Assembly (NCBI GenBank): GCA_028752905.1
Contig: JAQNBH010000015.1
Coordinates: 38,266,424 to 38,330,423, forward strand
Direction: 5' to 3'
DNA from: Cladorhizidae sp. MBARI D1340-BT2
Lineage: Eukaryota; Porifera; Demospongiae; Poecilosclerida; Cladorhizidae
DNA length: 64,000 nucleotides
A model generated the notes under the pieces. It was not told the DNA's origin. It saw nothing but the letters and a program-made list of their open reading frames with translations, and made no database searches. Numbering within the stretch: position 1 is the first letter of the stretch; each line of letters begins with the position of its first letter. A program made the position numbers and the translations under genes. Below, piece after piece: positions 59,601 to 60,686 of this stretch.

Positions 59601-60415
59601 AGTGGAGTGGAGGTGGAAGTCCAAGATTGCTTCCATATAGTTATAAGGTTATATATTGTCAACCTCGATGGTCATATTGTGAACCAGACTTTATAAAGGC
59701 AGATATATATTGAAAGGATCTTCTATCATGCATCTCTGATCTGAAAGTCCACATGACCAGAGAAAAAAATTAATGTAAGACAAAAATAATCTGTCTATCG
59801 CAAGTGCCTCTTCCACCTCTGGGAGCTCGTCAGCCTAGGATGATCTAGCTGCCTGGAGGCATCAAGTCACCAGACACAATGTGTTGTCAGACAATATTGG
59901 CCTCGGGGTTTGCTCACTGTTCCAGCAGAACTATAGCCTTCAGGTTGAAGAATGGTGGTAAAGCTACCAGCCAGGGGCTCAGGATATAGCCGAGACATTC
60001 TGTTAGACGGTAAAATAACATATAATTAACTAATTAGCTAGCAAGTTGGGAACTCATTACTTGGACTCTCAAAACTGTGGAACACCTGCTTTGCAACAAT
60101 ACATAACCTCATTAAGATGACCTCTCAATAATCAACTTGAAATATACTCTCTCGACGTCTAGATCTCTAGCTAGATATAGTGTCAGAGAACAATTTCGTT
60201 AGGTCAACTGAGAGTTCGTTGAGAACACATAATCTGCATAAACATACCAAAGCATCCAACTCGAAATACTTTTCATCCTTGTGAAGTTGCGGGCAAGCTG
60301 GAGACGCGGCAGTAGAGTAACTCGACCTTTCTTCCCATTGACCCGGATCCAGCCGAAGCTCCTTCCATAAAAGCTTGCTAAAGCTTGACTGGCTGGAAGA
60401 CTCTCCCACTTCCAT
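2120..60415 (-). CDS. WDR81: WDR81 homologue (BEACH-WD40 endosomal protein), 3'-incomplete, 8 exons in window
   Basis: Composite entry for the gene; exons are listed separately. WDR81 acts with WDR91 on endosomes, where the complex restrains class III PI3-kinase (Beclin 1/VPS34) activity and allows early-to-late endosome conversion; it also has a role in clearing ubiquitinated aggregates. Exons were placed by homology to the vertebrate protein plus GT-AG sites, and every exon phase agrees (168+230+157+2325+242+1822+120+900 = 5,964 nt, 1,988 codons). Order: N-terminal region, pseudokinase-like segment, BEACH domain (about residues 467-678), long acidic Ser-rich linkers, then helical blocks. 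The C-terminal WD40 propeller is absent and must lie left of position 1. Vertebrate WDR81 is about 1,940 residues in total, so this homologue is longer. Introns are unusually large and full of tandem repeats. An extra small exon could be missed, most likely between exons 5 and 6. Confidence 0.9.
3127..3500 (+). repeat. 44-45-bp tandem repeat, about 8.5 units
   Basis: Units start CCACAGTTAGAGTTCACAAC and carry TAGCCCGGTCTCTAG; length alternates between 44 and 45 bp by one extra C. The array sits in WDR81 intron 7, about 110 bp upstream of the exon 8 acceptor. On the sense (minus) strand each unit contains CTCTAACTG, a branch-point-like motif. Confidence 0.95.
3501..3980. other. Intron 7 sequence with G-run, no gene seen
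   Basis: Holds a run of G at about 3561-3573 next to TGTG microsatellite and otherwise unremarkable AT-rich sequence. I find no coding signal on either strand. Confidence 0.5.
3981..4830 (+). repeat. Dispersed repeat, copy A (pair of 44670-46290)
   Basis: Three blocks here recur in the same order and orientation at 44.67-46.29 kb: 3985-4100 (GCTGCAAAGAAGTGA, AAGCTTACTCTTGTG), 4170-4390 (CCCAGTTAGATGACCAT) and 4600-4830 (CACAGGAGAGCTC, ACATGTTTTGCTAGAG). A GTT microsatellite (4467-4510) splits it. There is no coding capacity; the family is unrecognised. Confidence 0.65.
4866..5940 (+). repeat. 51-bp minisatellite, about 21 units
   Basis: Tandem 51-bp units with core GTGTGTCCTCCATAGCCACC and CACACCACGTGTGTTGGAAC. 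Because 51 is divisible by 3 and the unit lacks stops, frames stay open on both strands for hundreds of codons; these are not genes. Variants such as TATGTGT/ACGTGTG and AACAACTGG repeat in blocks of about 5 units (compare 5450-5640 with 5710-5895), so groups of units were copied together. Located in WDR81 intron 7. Confidence 0.97.
5947..8209 (+). repeat. 42-bp minisatellite, about 54 units
   Basis: Units start CAGATCTAGCCCACTGGGTA and end GTGACCTCTCAGTG. Very homogeneous, with a few truncated units (about 7291 and 7826, lacking the GCAGATCTAG part) and rare substitutions. It abuts the 51-bp array with only a few bases between. Long open frames (14-residue periodicity) are a by-product of the unit length. 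Confidence 0.97.
8210..8392. other. Intron 7 spacer with CA/TA microsatellite
   Basis: Short unique piece (8210-8320) followed by CATACATAC, (AC)n and (TA)n simple sequence to 8392. No gene signal. Confidence 0.6.
8393..8586. mobile_element. MITE-like element, 194 bp, 15-bp terminal inverted repeats
   Basis: Begins CAGGGTTTCATTTAG and ends CTAAATGAAACCCTG, an exact inverted pair. Inside, G-rich (8408-8418) and C-rich tracts, including a run of about 20 C near 8451-8471, make further imperfect pairing possible. No coding capacity. I see no clear target-site duplication, so the superfamily is unknown. Confidence 0.75.
8587..8868. repeat. TA/CA and GCATGTACATAGTAT microsatellite region
   Basis: Contains (TA)n at 8596-8608, three copies of a 15-bp palindromic GTACATAGTATGCAT-type unit (8634-8690) and further CATGTATATA simple sequence, then unique intron sequence up to the exon 7 donor. 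Confidence 0.7.
8869..8988 (-). CDS. WDR81: WDR81 exon 7 (120 nt)
   Basis: A 40-codon exon, phase 0 at both ends, with acceptor TTACTAG|GTG at 8989-8990 and a strong donor CTT|GTAAGT at 8867-8868. The peptide [20 protein letters not shown] continues with [20 protein letters not shown], which lines up with the vertebrate segment around APGSASG, RKEAGLLAAVTL and DTTLMDIL. Joining exon 6 (ending at HAENM) to exon 8 (starting EICDRYF) through this exon restores the family order without a gap. An overlapping open frame in another phase is longer but meaningless. Confidence 0.85.
8989..9293. repeat. Intron 6 (305 bp) with two small tandem duplications
   Basis: The shortest WDR81 intron here. Next to the exon 7 acceptor, ACACAGGGAAGGTCATGTGA occurs at 8995 and again 44 bp further at 9039, with a weaker third trace near 9090. 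Further right, GGTAAAGGGTTTCTCAT occurs near 9120 and 9198, with a third partial copy at 9260. Confidence 0.8.
9294..11115 (-). CDS. WDR81: WDR81 exon 6 (central region)
   Basis: 1,822 nt: one base completing a split codon, then 607 codons. Acceptor TTATATCTGCAG|C at 11116-11117; donor ATG|GTAAGC at 9292-9293. The first conserved block ([14 protein letters not shown], then [24 protein letters not shown] and [20 protein letters not shown]) matches the vertebrate VVPFPPYFPALHRF / LLPFVLPLMSEEHTAVYTAW / LYTDCFVAQLMVRLG series. A long Ser-, Gly- and Glu-rich linker follows. The last block ([52 protein letters not shown]) matches the vertebrate [22 protein letters not shown] segment. Codon use is richer in G and C than the surrounding introns. 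Confidence 0.92.
11160..11490. repeat. (TG)n / TGCACATGTGTA microsatellite
   Basis: About 330 bp of GTGTGTATG and TGCACATGTG alternating purine-pyrimidine sequence in WDR81 intron 5. It is capable in principle of Z-DNA formation. The Cys/Val- or His/Thr-rich open frames across it are simple-sequence artefacts. Confidence 0.9.
11597..12045 (+). repeat. CCTACTCCTAGC 12-bp-type array
   Basis: Units of CCTACTCCTAGC, later alternating with CCTAGCCCTGGGCCTACT. The C-rich strand reads as a Pro/Ser/Thr repeat in one frame and Leu-rich in another; neither looks like a gene. It resembles the CCCTAG-type repeats near 48.6 and 49.6 kb. Confidence 0.9.
12046..12460. other. Unique intron 5 spacer, nothing recognised
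   Basis: About 400 bp of unique sequence between two arrays. I searched it on the minus strand for a missing small WDR81 exon and found no convincing one. Confidence 0.5.
12461..29255 (+). repeat. 40-bp satellite array, about 420 units, 16.8 kb
   Basis: Head-to-tail 40-bp units containing TCAACTATTATATGTAGAAC followed by TCTGTGCAGT and CCTCCACTCC. Two positions vary most: GTGCAGT/GTGTAGT and CACTCCTC/CACTGCTC. A handful of 1-4 bp indels (about 15190, 15463, 17828, 20508, 21023, 21748, 23581, 25746, 27112, 27901) shift the register. Shared private variants show higher-order structure: an A-for-C change at 13501, 13981 and 14461 (480 bp apart) and a set of variants repeated 4,602 bp apart. The array lies wholly in WDR81 intron 5. 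True length is unknown because of the internal gap. Confidence 0.98.
28465..28564. other. Assembly gap, 100 N
   Basis: Exactly 100 N inside the 40-bp satellite. A round number like this normally marks a gap of unknown size, so the array may be longer or shorter than shown. Confidence 0.95.
29256..29687. repeat. 27-bp triplet repeat and CA-rich microsatellite
   Basis: 29256-29330 holds three diverged copies of a unit around GGAGCAGGAGGAACCAAGGT. 29465-29687 is CA-rich simple sequence with a run of C at 29494-29508. The CA tract reaches right up to the inferred exon 5 donor. Confidence 0.8.
29688..29929 (-). CDS. WDR81: WDR81 exon 5
   Basis: 242 nt: 80 codons plus 2 nt. Acceptor TATGCACAG|ATA at 29930-29931. 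The donor is inferred at CCGAG|GTGTGT (29686-29687): it is a weak site inside CA/TG simple sequence, chosen because the 2-nt overhang matches the 1-nt start of exon 6. The peptide [20 protein letters not shown] followed by [20 protein letters not shown] lines up with the vertebrate [21 protein letters not shown] block. The incoming phase 0 fits exon 4. The vertebrate protein has about 30 further residues here before the segment in exon 6, so a small exon may be missing in intron 5. Confidence 0.75.
29891..30110 (-). repeat. Three tandem 74-bp copies of the exon 5 splice acceptor and exon start
   Basis: Copies start at 29891, 29965 and 30039. Each includes 39 nt of exon 5 coding sequence, the acceptor AG and about 33 nt of intron (CTGTGCATACACAAC and GGAAGAGGTTTTAA on the plus strand). 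The copy at 29891 is continuous with the rest of the exon. As 74 is not a multiple of 3, splicing to either upstream copy would break the frame. Confidence 0.92.
30111..30776. other. Intron 4 sequence, no gene recognised
   Basis: AT-rich with G and C runs (30192-30265) and TTCACCCCA motifs near 30645. It may contain the 5' end of the pogo-like element that follows, but I could not identify a terminal inverted repeat. Confidence 0.4.
30777..30784 (+). promoter_or_regulatory. TATA box, probable promoter of pogo-like element
   Basis: TATAAAAG followed by GACAGAGCTGGGCAC, on the strand of and about 310 bp upstream of the first transposase start codon (31091). A good match to the TATA consensus; initiation would be expected near 30808. 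Function is inferred. Confidence 0.5.
31091..33266 (+). pseudogene. pogo/Tigger-like transposase, frameshifted
   Basis: Broken Tc1/mariner-pogo type transposase. The ATG at 31091 opens an N-terminal pipsqueak-type helix-turn-helix ([20 protein letters not shown]). After a frame change near 31280-31330 comes a CENP-B-like DNA-binding part ([13 protein letters not shown]) and the DDE_1 core: NLDESGF (Asp codon 31621-31623), [11 protein letters not shown] (31942-31944) and LQPLDA (32050-32052), so all three acidic residues are present. The frame breaks again just after LQPLDA (about 32053) and near 32208, continues through [13 protein letters not shown], and has stops at 32504-32506 and 32833-32835. 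A last segment, 32844-33266, carries a small YYWGQV-containing module. At least three disruptions make it non-functional as a single protein, unless some are introns. Confidence 0.85.
32844..33266 (+). pseudogene. C-terminal SH3/Tudor-like module of pogo-like transposase
   Basis: 140-residue open frame downstream of the DDE core. Key features in order: [43 protein letters not shown], then [13 protein letters not shown]. The pattern (short beta-rich stretch with paired aromatics, then Trp-Pro, then a hydrophobic helix) suggests a small barrel such as Tudor/chromo; this is inference from pattern. It resembles the C-terminus of the transposase at 34104-36648. Confidence 0.5.
33291..34016 (+). 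repeat. Left terminal inverted repeat
   Basis: Inverted partner of 37266-37998. Inner boundary at GTGACAT. The difference near 33316 (a 9-bp segment absent relative to the right arm) and scattered substitutions show some age since the arms were identical. Confidence 0.9.
34104..36648 (-). pseudogene. DDE-type transposase of the long-TIR element, one frameshift
   Basis: Two overlapping open frames make one protein. The first ATG in frame is at 36648 ([10 protein letters not shown]). The N-terminal 150 residues hold Cys/His clusters ([23 protein letters not shown]) like a zinc-binding DNA-binding region. An HTH-like segment follows ([19 protein letters not shown]), then the conserved [20 protein letters not shown] and [14 protein letters not shown] blocks. 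The likely catalytic core is [28 protein letters not shown] and [15 protein letters not shown], each offering an Asp. The frame breaks by one base at about 35080-35105, between LIQD and [10 protein letters not shown]. The C-terminus ([31 protein letters not shown]) resembles the module in the neighbouring pogo-like gene. Family name unknown to me; multicopy relatives are, as I recall, common in invertebrates. Confidence 0.75.
36812..37030. repeat. Two direct copies of about 110 bp upstream of the transposase
   Basis: CAGCATGGAGAAATGTGGAG and the next about 90 bp (through CTTGTATTTATTCAG) occur twice, at about 36812-36921 and 36923-37032, with few differences. The block is in the putative promoter of the transposase gene. 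Confidence 0.85.
37266..37998 (-). repeat. Right terminal inverted repeat
   Basis: Inverted partner of 33291-34016; the outer end reads GGAATGACCCA followed by TATA. The transposase start codon lies about 620 bp inside it, with a direct duplication at 36812-36885 and 36923-37000 (GCATGGAGAAATGTGGAGAT) in between. Confidence 0.9.
37999..38584. other. Intron 4 sequence with TA microsatellite, no gene
   Basis: (TA)n at about 38055-38077, then AT-rich sequence with several TTCACCCC motifs (38240-38285, 38455) reminiscent of 30595-30660. Possibly the flank of an older element split by the long-TIR transposon; not shown. Confidence 0.4.
38585..39215 (+). repeat. 25-bp minisatellite, about 25 units
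   Basis: Units of 25 bp containing GACTAGACATCCCACTGTGG. Very homogeneous; variants (GGCCAG, GTGACTAG) recur at intervals. In WDR81 intron 4. Confidence 0.97.
39240..39985 (+). repeat. 17-bp minisatellite
   Basis: Units GGTTATTCTGGGGCCAG or GGTTGTTCTGGGGCCAG, with a sub-family of 23 bp (extra GGGCTG) at 39745-39875. All plus-strand frames are open with 17-residue periodicity because the unit has no stop. On the minus strand it is in frame with WDR81 exon 4 by way of the intron. Confidence 0.97.
39986..40189. other. Start of WDR81 intron 4
   Basis: Between the exon 4 donor and the 17-bp array. On the minus strand it contains no stop codon in the exon 4 frame, so a retained intron would keep reading into the repeat. 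I treat it as intron because the donor GTAAGT is strong and homology resumes in exon 5. Confidence 0.7.
40190..42514 (-). CDS. WDR81: WDR81 exon 4 (pseudokinase-like segment and BEACH domain)
   Basis: 2,325 nt, 775 codons, phase 0 at both ends. Acceptor TTTCCTGCAG|ATG at 42515-42516, donor GAT|GTAAGT at 40188-40189. Exon residues about 80-155 ([39 protein letters not shown]) match the WDR81 segment that looks like a degenerate kinase lobe. BEACH spans residues about 282-495 (41036-41671): [99 protein letters not shown]. The WTPDECIPE motif and the HxWIDxxFGYK motif identify the family. The rest is Ser/Thr-rich linker ending [10 protein letters not shown]. Antisense frames here are shadows. 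Confidence 0.96.
42540..42825. repeat. ACTAGTATA-rich degenerate tandem repeat
   Basis: Irregular units of about 20-30 bp built on ACTAGTATA, TTACACATACAT and CTAGTATACTACACATAC, immediately upstream (on the sense strand) of the exon 4 acceptor. Confidence 0.85.
42840..42975. repeat. Dispersed repeat, pair of 60090-60240
   Basis: Shares ATCAACTTGAA, TACTCTCTCGAC and GTCAACTGAGAG, TCGTTGAGAAC in the same order with 60110-60225. Non-coding; family unknown. Confidence 0.55.
42976..43404. other. Intron 3 sequence, no supported gene
   Basis: Contains overlapping open frames of 73 and 91 codons on opposite strands (43004-43355), without recognisable domains or splice context. I do not call a gene. 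Confidence 0.45.
43405..43905 (+). repeat. About 100-bp tandem repeat, 5 units
   Basis: Units contain GCCAGGGCTGGGACAATGGC and CTAACAATGCTAGGATTTCA, starting near 43409, 43508, 43607, 43699 and 43798. The third unit is shortened by about 8 bp. In WDR81 intron 3. Confidence 0.95.
44195..44370 (+). repeat. About 52-bp tandem repeat, 3-4 units
   Basis: Units carry CTCCTCTAGGAGAG (itself a short palindrome) and GCACTCCTACATCAATACAT. The last unit lacks ACA. Confidence 0.9.
44936..45105 (+). repeat. About 36-bp tandem repeat, 5 units
   Basis: Units contain TTGCCTGCACATGCCCAGTA and GACTGCAGTATCC. Inserted within dispersed repeat copy B. Confidence 0.93.
45855..45985 (+). repeat. About 40-bp tandem repeat, 3 units
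   Basis: Three copies of ATGTAGACCACACCCAGTTA plus GATGACCTAGCGTGCCC, a local amplification of the middle block of the dispersed repeat. Confidence 0.85.
46317..46384. repeat. Near-perfect palindrome, 68 bp
   Basis: Arms GGCAACGTGC...TACGCTAAATA with inner GCTAAATAGCGATATTTAGC. The arms differ by a few bases (CATATTTGAT against TATAG). Could form a hairpin or be the relic of a tiny foldback element. Confidence 0.8.
46690..47170. repeat. Degenerate ATAATATTACACATGTATAG tandem repeat
   Basis: About 20 irregular copies of a 20-28 bp unit made of GGTGTAATATTA and CACATGTATAG, next to the exon 3 donor. Confidence 0.9.
47210..47366 (-). CDS. WDR81: WDR81 exon 3
   Basis: 157 nt: one base plus 52 codons. 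Acceptor TTGACCTGCAG|G at 47367-47368; donor ACTAGT|GTACGT at 47208-47209. The peptide [20 protein letters not shown] matches the vertebrate [22 protein letters not shown] segment. It joins exon 2 through a split Arg codon (AG|G) and exon 4 in phase 0, giving the family's order. The donor GTACGT is acceptable but not strong. Confidence 0.82.
47425..47800 (+). repeat. GGCCAGGGCCAG / GGGACA GC-rich repeat
   Basis: Short units CCAGGGCCAGGG, then (GGGACA) five times near 47570-47600, then CTAGAGCCAGAG. Arg/Ala/Gly-rich open frames on both strands are simple-sequence artefacts. Confidence 0.9.
47801..48619. other. Intron 2 sequence, nothing recognised
   Basis: AT-rich unique sequence; the only open frames (67-70 codons on the minus strand) have no family resemblance or splice context. 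Confidence 0.5.
48620..48753 (+). repeat. Telomere-like CCCTAG/CCCTAA repeat, left part
   Basis: Degenerate CCCTAGCCCTAACC units, continuing after the inserted foldback element at 49535. Interstitial, in WDR81 intron 2. Confidence 0.88.
48754..49534. mobile_element. TTAA-flanked foldback element (MITE), 0.78 kb, nearly perfect palindrome
   Basis: Two arms of about 380 bp meet at about 49140 (GGCGTTGACAAGGCGTCGCC). Outer ends read GGGGGACCGTCTGTGCA and TGCAGATGTCCCCCC, each next to TTAA. The arms are almost identical, so mirrored 67-codon open frames appear on both strands (48798-49001 and 49285-49488). The TTAA target fits piggyBac- or Kolobok-type transposases; the superfamily is an inference. 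No coding capacity for a transposase. Confidence 0.9.
49535..49710 (+). repeat. Telomere-like CCCTAG/CCCTAA repeat, right part
   Basis: Same sequence type as 48620-48753, interrupted by the foldback element at a TTAA within CTTAACCC. Confidence 0.88.
49776..50858 (+). repeat. 27-bp minisatellite, about 40 units
   Basis: Units built on CCTTGCTGCCATGACTACAG plus TAACCTC. Variants ATGAATACAG, GACATGATACAG and TGACCTC are interspersed in blocks. Frames of 9-residue periodicity are open on both strands; not genes. In WDR81 intron 2. Confidence 0.97.
50859..51185. other. Intron 2 spacer with small GTGATTCAGCC repeats
   Basis: 51020-51085 has three copies of a 16-27 bp unit around ACACAGAGTGATTCAGCC. 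The rest is unique without gene signal. Confidence 0.55.
51186..53699 (+). repeat. 18-bp C-rich minisatellite (about 2.5 kb) with 10-bp insert variants
   Basis: Unit CCTAGATCCTTGCCCACC, with compound units carrying an extra CCTACCCACC. Blocks of 2-8 plain units separated by the extra piece recur several times (compare 52560-52735 with 52770-52940), showing multi-unit duplication. Only C-rich tracts lie on the plus strand; G-rich tracts lie on the WDR81 sense strand. Confidence 0.97.
53700..53871. other. Unique intron 2 spacer
   Basis: Short unique sequence between two arrays; no gene or element recognised. Confidence 0.5.
53872..54522 (-). repeat. 38-bp minisatellite made of the exon 2 splice donor
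   Basis: Eighteen units (38 bp, some shortened) each containing, on the minus strand, AGCAGGAG|GTGAGCCAC, which is identical to the genuine exon 2 donor and last 8 exonic bases, followed by ACCCACACACTCATGCTCAC. Most copies keep the GT; the copy near 53929 has lost it. The array is continuous with the true exon-intron boundary at 54523. Confidence 0.95.
54523..54752 (-). CDS. WDR81: WDR81 exon 2
   Basis: 230 nt: 76 codons plus 2 nt. Acceptor CTGATCTTCAG|GTG at 54753-54754; donor AGGAG|GTGAGC at 54521-54522. Begins [13 protein letters not shown], which continues exon 1 (FELDAL) in line with vertebrate VVALVPARWLASLRER. Ends with [20 protein letters not shown] and [15 protein letters not shown], matching [30 protein letters not shown]. 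The frame is open upstream to an ATG at 54797, but that segment is better read as intron because the acceptor and phase fit. A Gly-rich stretch ([18 protein letters not shown]) lies in the middle. Confidence 0.86.
54815..55000 (+). repeat. About 70-bp tandem repeat, 3 units
   Basis: Three diverged copies around GAGGCAGGTTGAAGTAGGT and AGCTCTATGGGGACACACA, just upstream (sense strand) of exon 2. Confidence 0.85.
55001..55436. other. Intron 1 sequence with AGGGCTAAGATTAG repeats
   Basis: Unique sequence to about 55285, then short GGGCTAAGATTAG/GACCAGGG repeats to 55395. No gene signal. Confidence 0.5.
55437..55670 (+). repeat. About 61-bp tandem repeat, 4 units
   Basis: Units with ACTCCTTGGAGGGGCATTGG and CATCAGCGAGCACCGACTAT. 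The last is diverged. Confidence 0.92.
55671..56224. other. Intron 1 sequence with poly-G tract
   Basis: Unique sequence, then GGGGGGAGGG-type poly-G at 56086-56126 (about 40 bp, nearly pure G). No gene signal. Such a run is error-prone in sequencing. Confidence 0.6.
56225..56572 (+). repeat. 53-bp minisatellite, about 6 units
   Basis: Units contain CCAGCCACAGCAGCTGCCCC and CAAACATGGAGGCTTCAACA. The frames look like Gln/Pro-rich protein with three interlocked reading frames, but this comes from the 53-bp period (159 = 3 x 53). Confidence 0.96.
56801..58822 (+). repeat. 18-bp AT-rich minisatellite, about 112 units
   Basis: Unit CCTATAATATCGTATCGT, with variants ATTGT, CTTCC and ATCATCC. Occasional 15-bp units (57735, 57840, 58648). 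Near-repeat blocks of about 120 bp (57680-57740 and 57790-57850) show multi-unit duplication. Open frames of SYNIVS and YRTIRY type are artefacts. In WDR81 intron 1. Confidence 0.97.
58823..59174. other. Intron 1 spacer
   Basis: Starts with ATCATATCATTGTATCGTCATATTGGGAACCAGC, split by me as CATATTGGGAACCAGC and its flank, which resembles the tail of the piggyBac-associated repeat (CATATTGTGAACCAGAC at 59674). No gene signal. Confidence 0.5.
59175..59694 (+). repeat. Second copy of 55-bp satellite plus tail
   Basis: About 5.5 units of the same 55-bp satellite as 1326-1820 (59175-59465), some with small deletions, followed by the same tail (59466-59694). No transposase sequence precedes it. 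Same orientation as the left copy. It lies in WDR81 intron 1, 57.6 kb from its partner. Confidence 0.92.
59695..60247. other. Intron 1 proximal sequence
   Basis: Unique sequence, then at 60090-60240 the partner of the dispersed repeat at 42840-42975, ending at the exon 1 donor. No gene signal. Confidence 0.5.
60248..60415 (-). CDS. WDR81: WDR81 exon 1 (start codon)
   Basis: 168 nt, 56 codons. The first in-frame ATG is at 60415 ([20 protein letters not shown]); the frame is open further up to an in-frame TAG at 60482-60484 but contains no other ATG. The donor is TTG|GTATGT at 60246-60247. [20 protein letters not shown] matches the vertebrate MEELLCSVERDLNIDARQL opening, and FELDAL leads into exon 2. 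The acidic/Ser start has no signal peptide, as expected for a cytosolic, membrane-recruited protein. Confidence 0.82.
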
Positions 60416-60601
60416 GAATGCCAAATCTTGCAGCACCACTCTCCCTAGGCGCCTACTCGAGGAAAACACCAACTTTAACAGCTAAGAGAAAATGAAGCAC
60501 CTTCAATGTGTCACCTGACAGAGTTATGTTTGTTGACCTGGCGACCCTTTAGCTAATAGGTGGGTGGGTGGGGGGTAAAAAAAGCAACCCTGGCTGTTCT
60601 C
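60416..60601. promoter_or_regulatory. Shared bidirectional promoter region of WDR81 and CIAO2A-like
   Basis: The two start codons are 186 bp apart and point away from each other, so both 5' UTRs and core promoters must fit here (unless a non-coding first exon exists). I see no TATA box. There is a GTGGGTGGGTGGGGGG tract at 60560-60575 and a CACCTG at 60513. Promoter identity is inferred from geometry. Confidence 0.6.
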
Positions 60602-60686
60602 ATGGATAACCCTAATCCTATTCTGTACGAAAATAACACGAAAAGCAGCAGCGATGTTTCAGATCCATTAATCATTGAGGTATTTG
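60602..60686 (+). CDS. CIAO2A: CIAO2A-like exon 1
   Basis: 85 nt: 28 codons plus 1 nt, from the ATG at 60602 to the donor TTTG|GTAAGT at 60687. Encodes [20 protein letters not shown] and then DPLIIEVF. The NPxPxxY opening is typical of CIAO2B/yeast Cia2. Confidence 0.85.
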
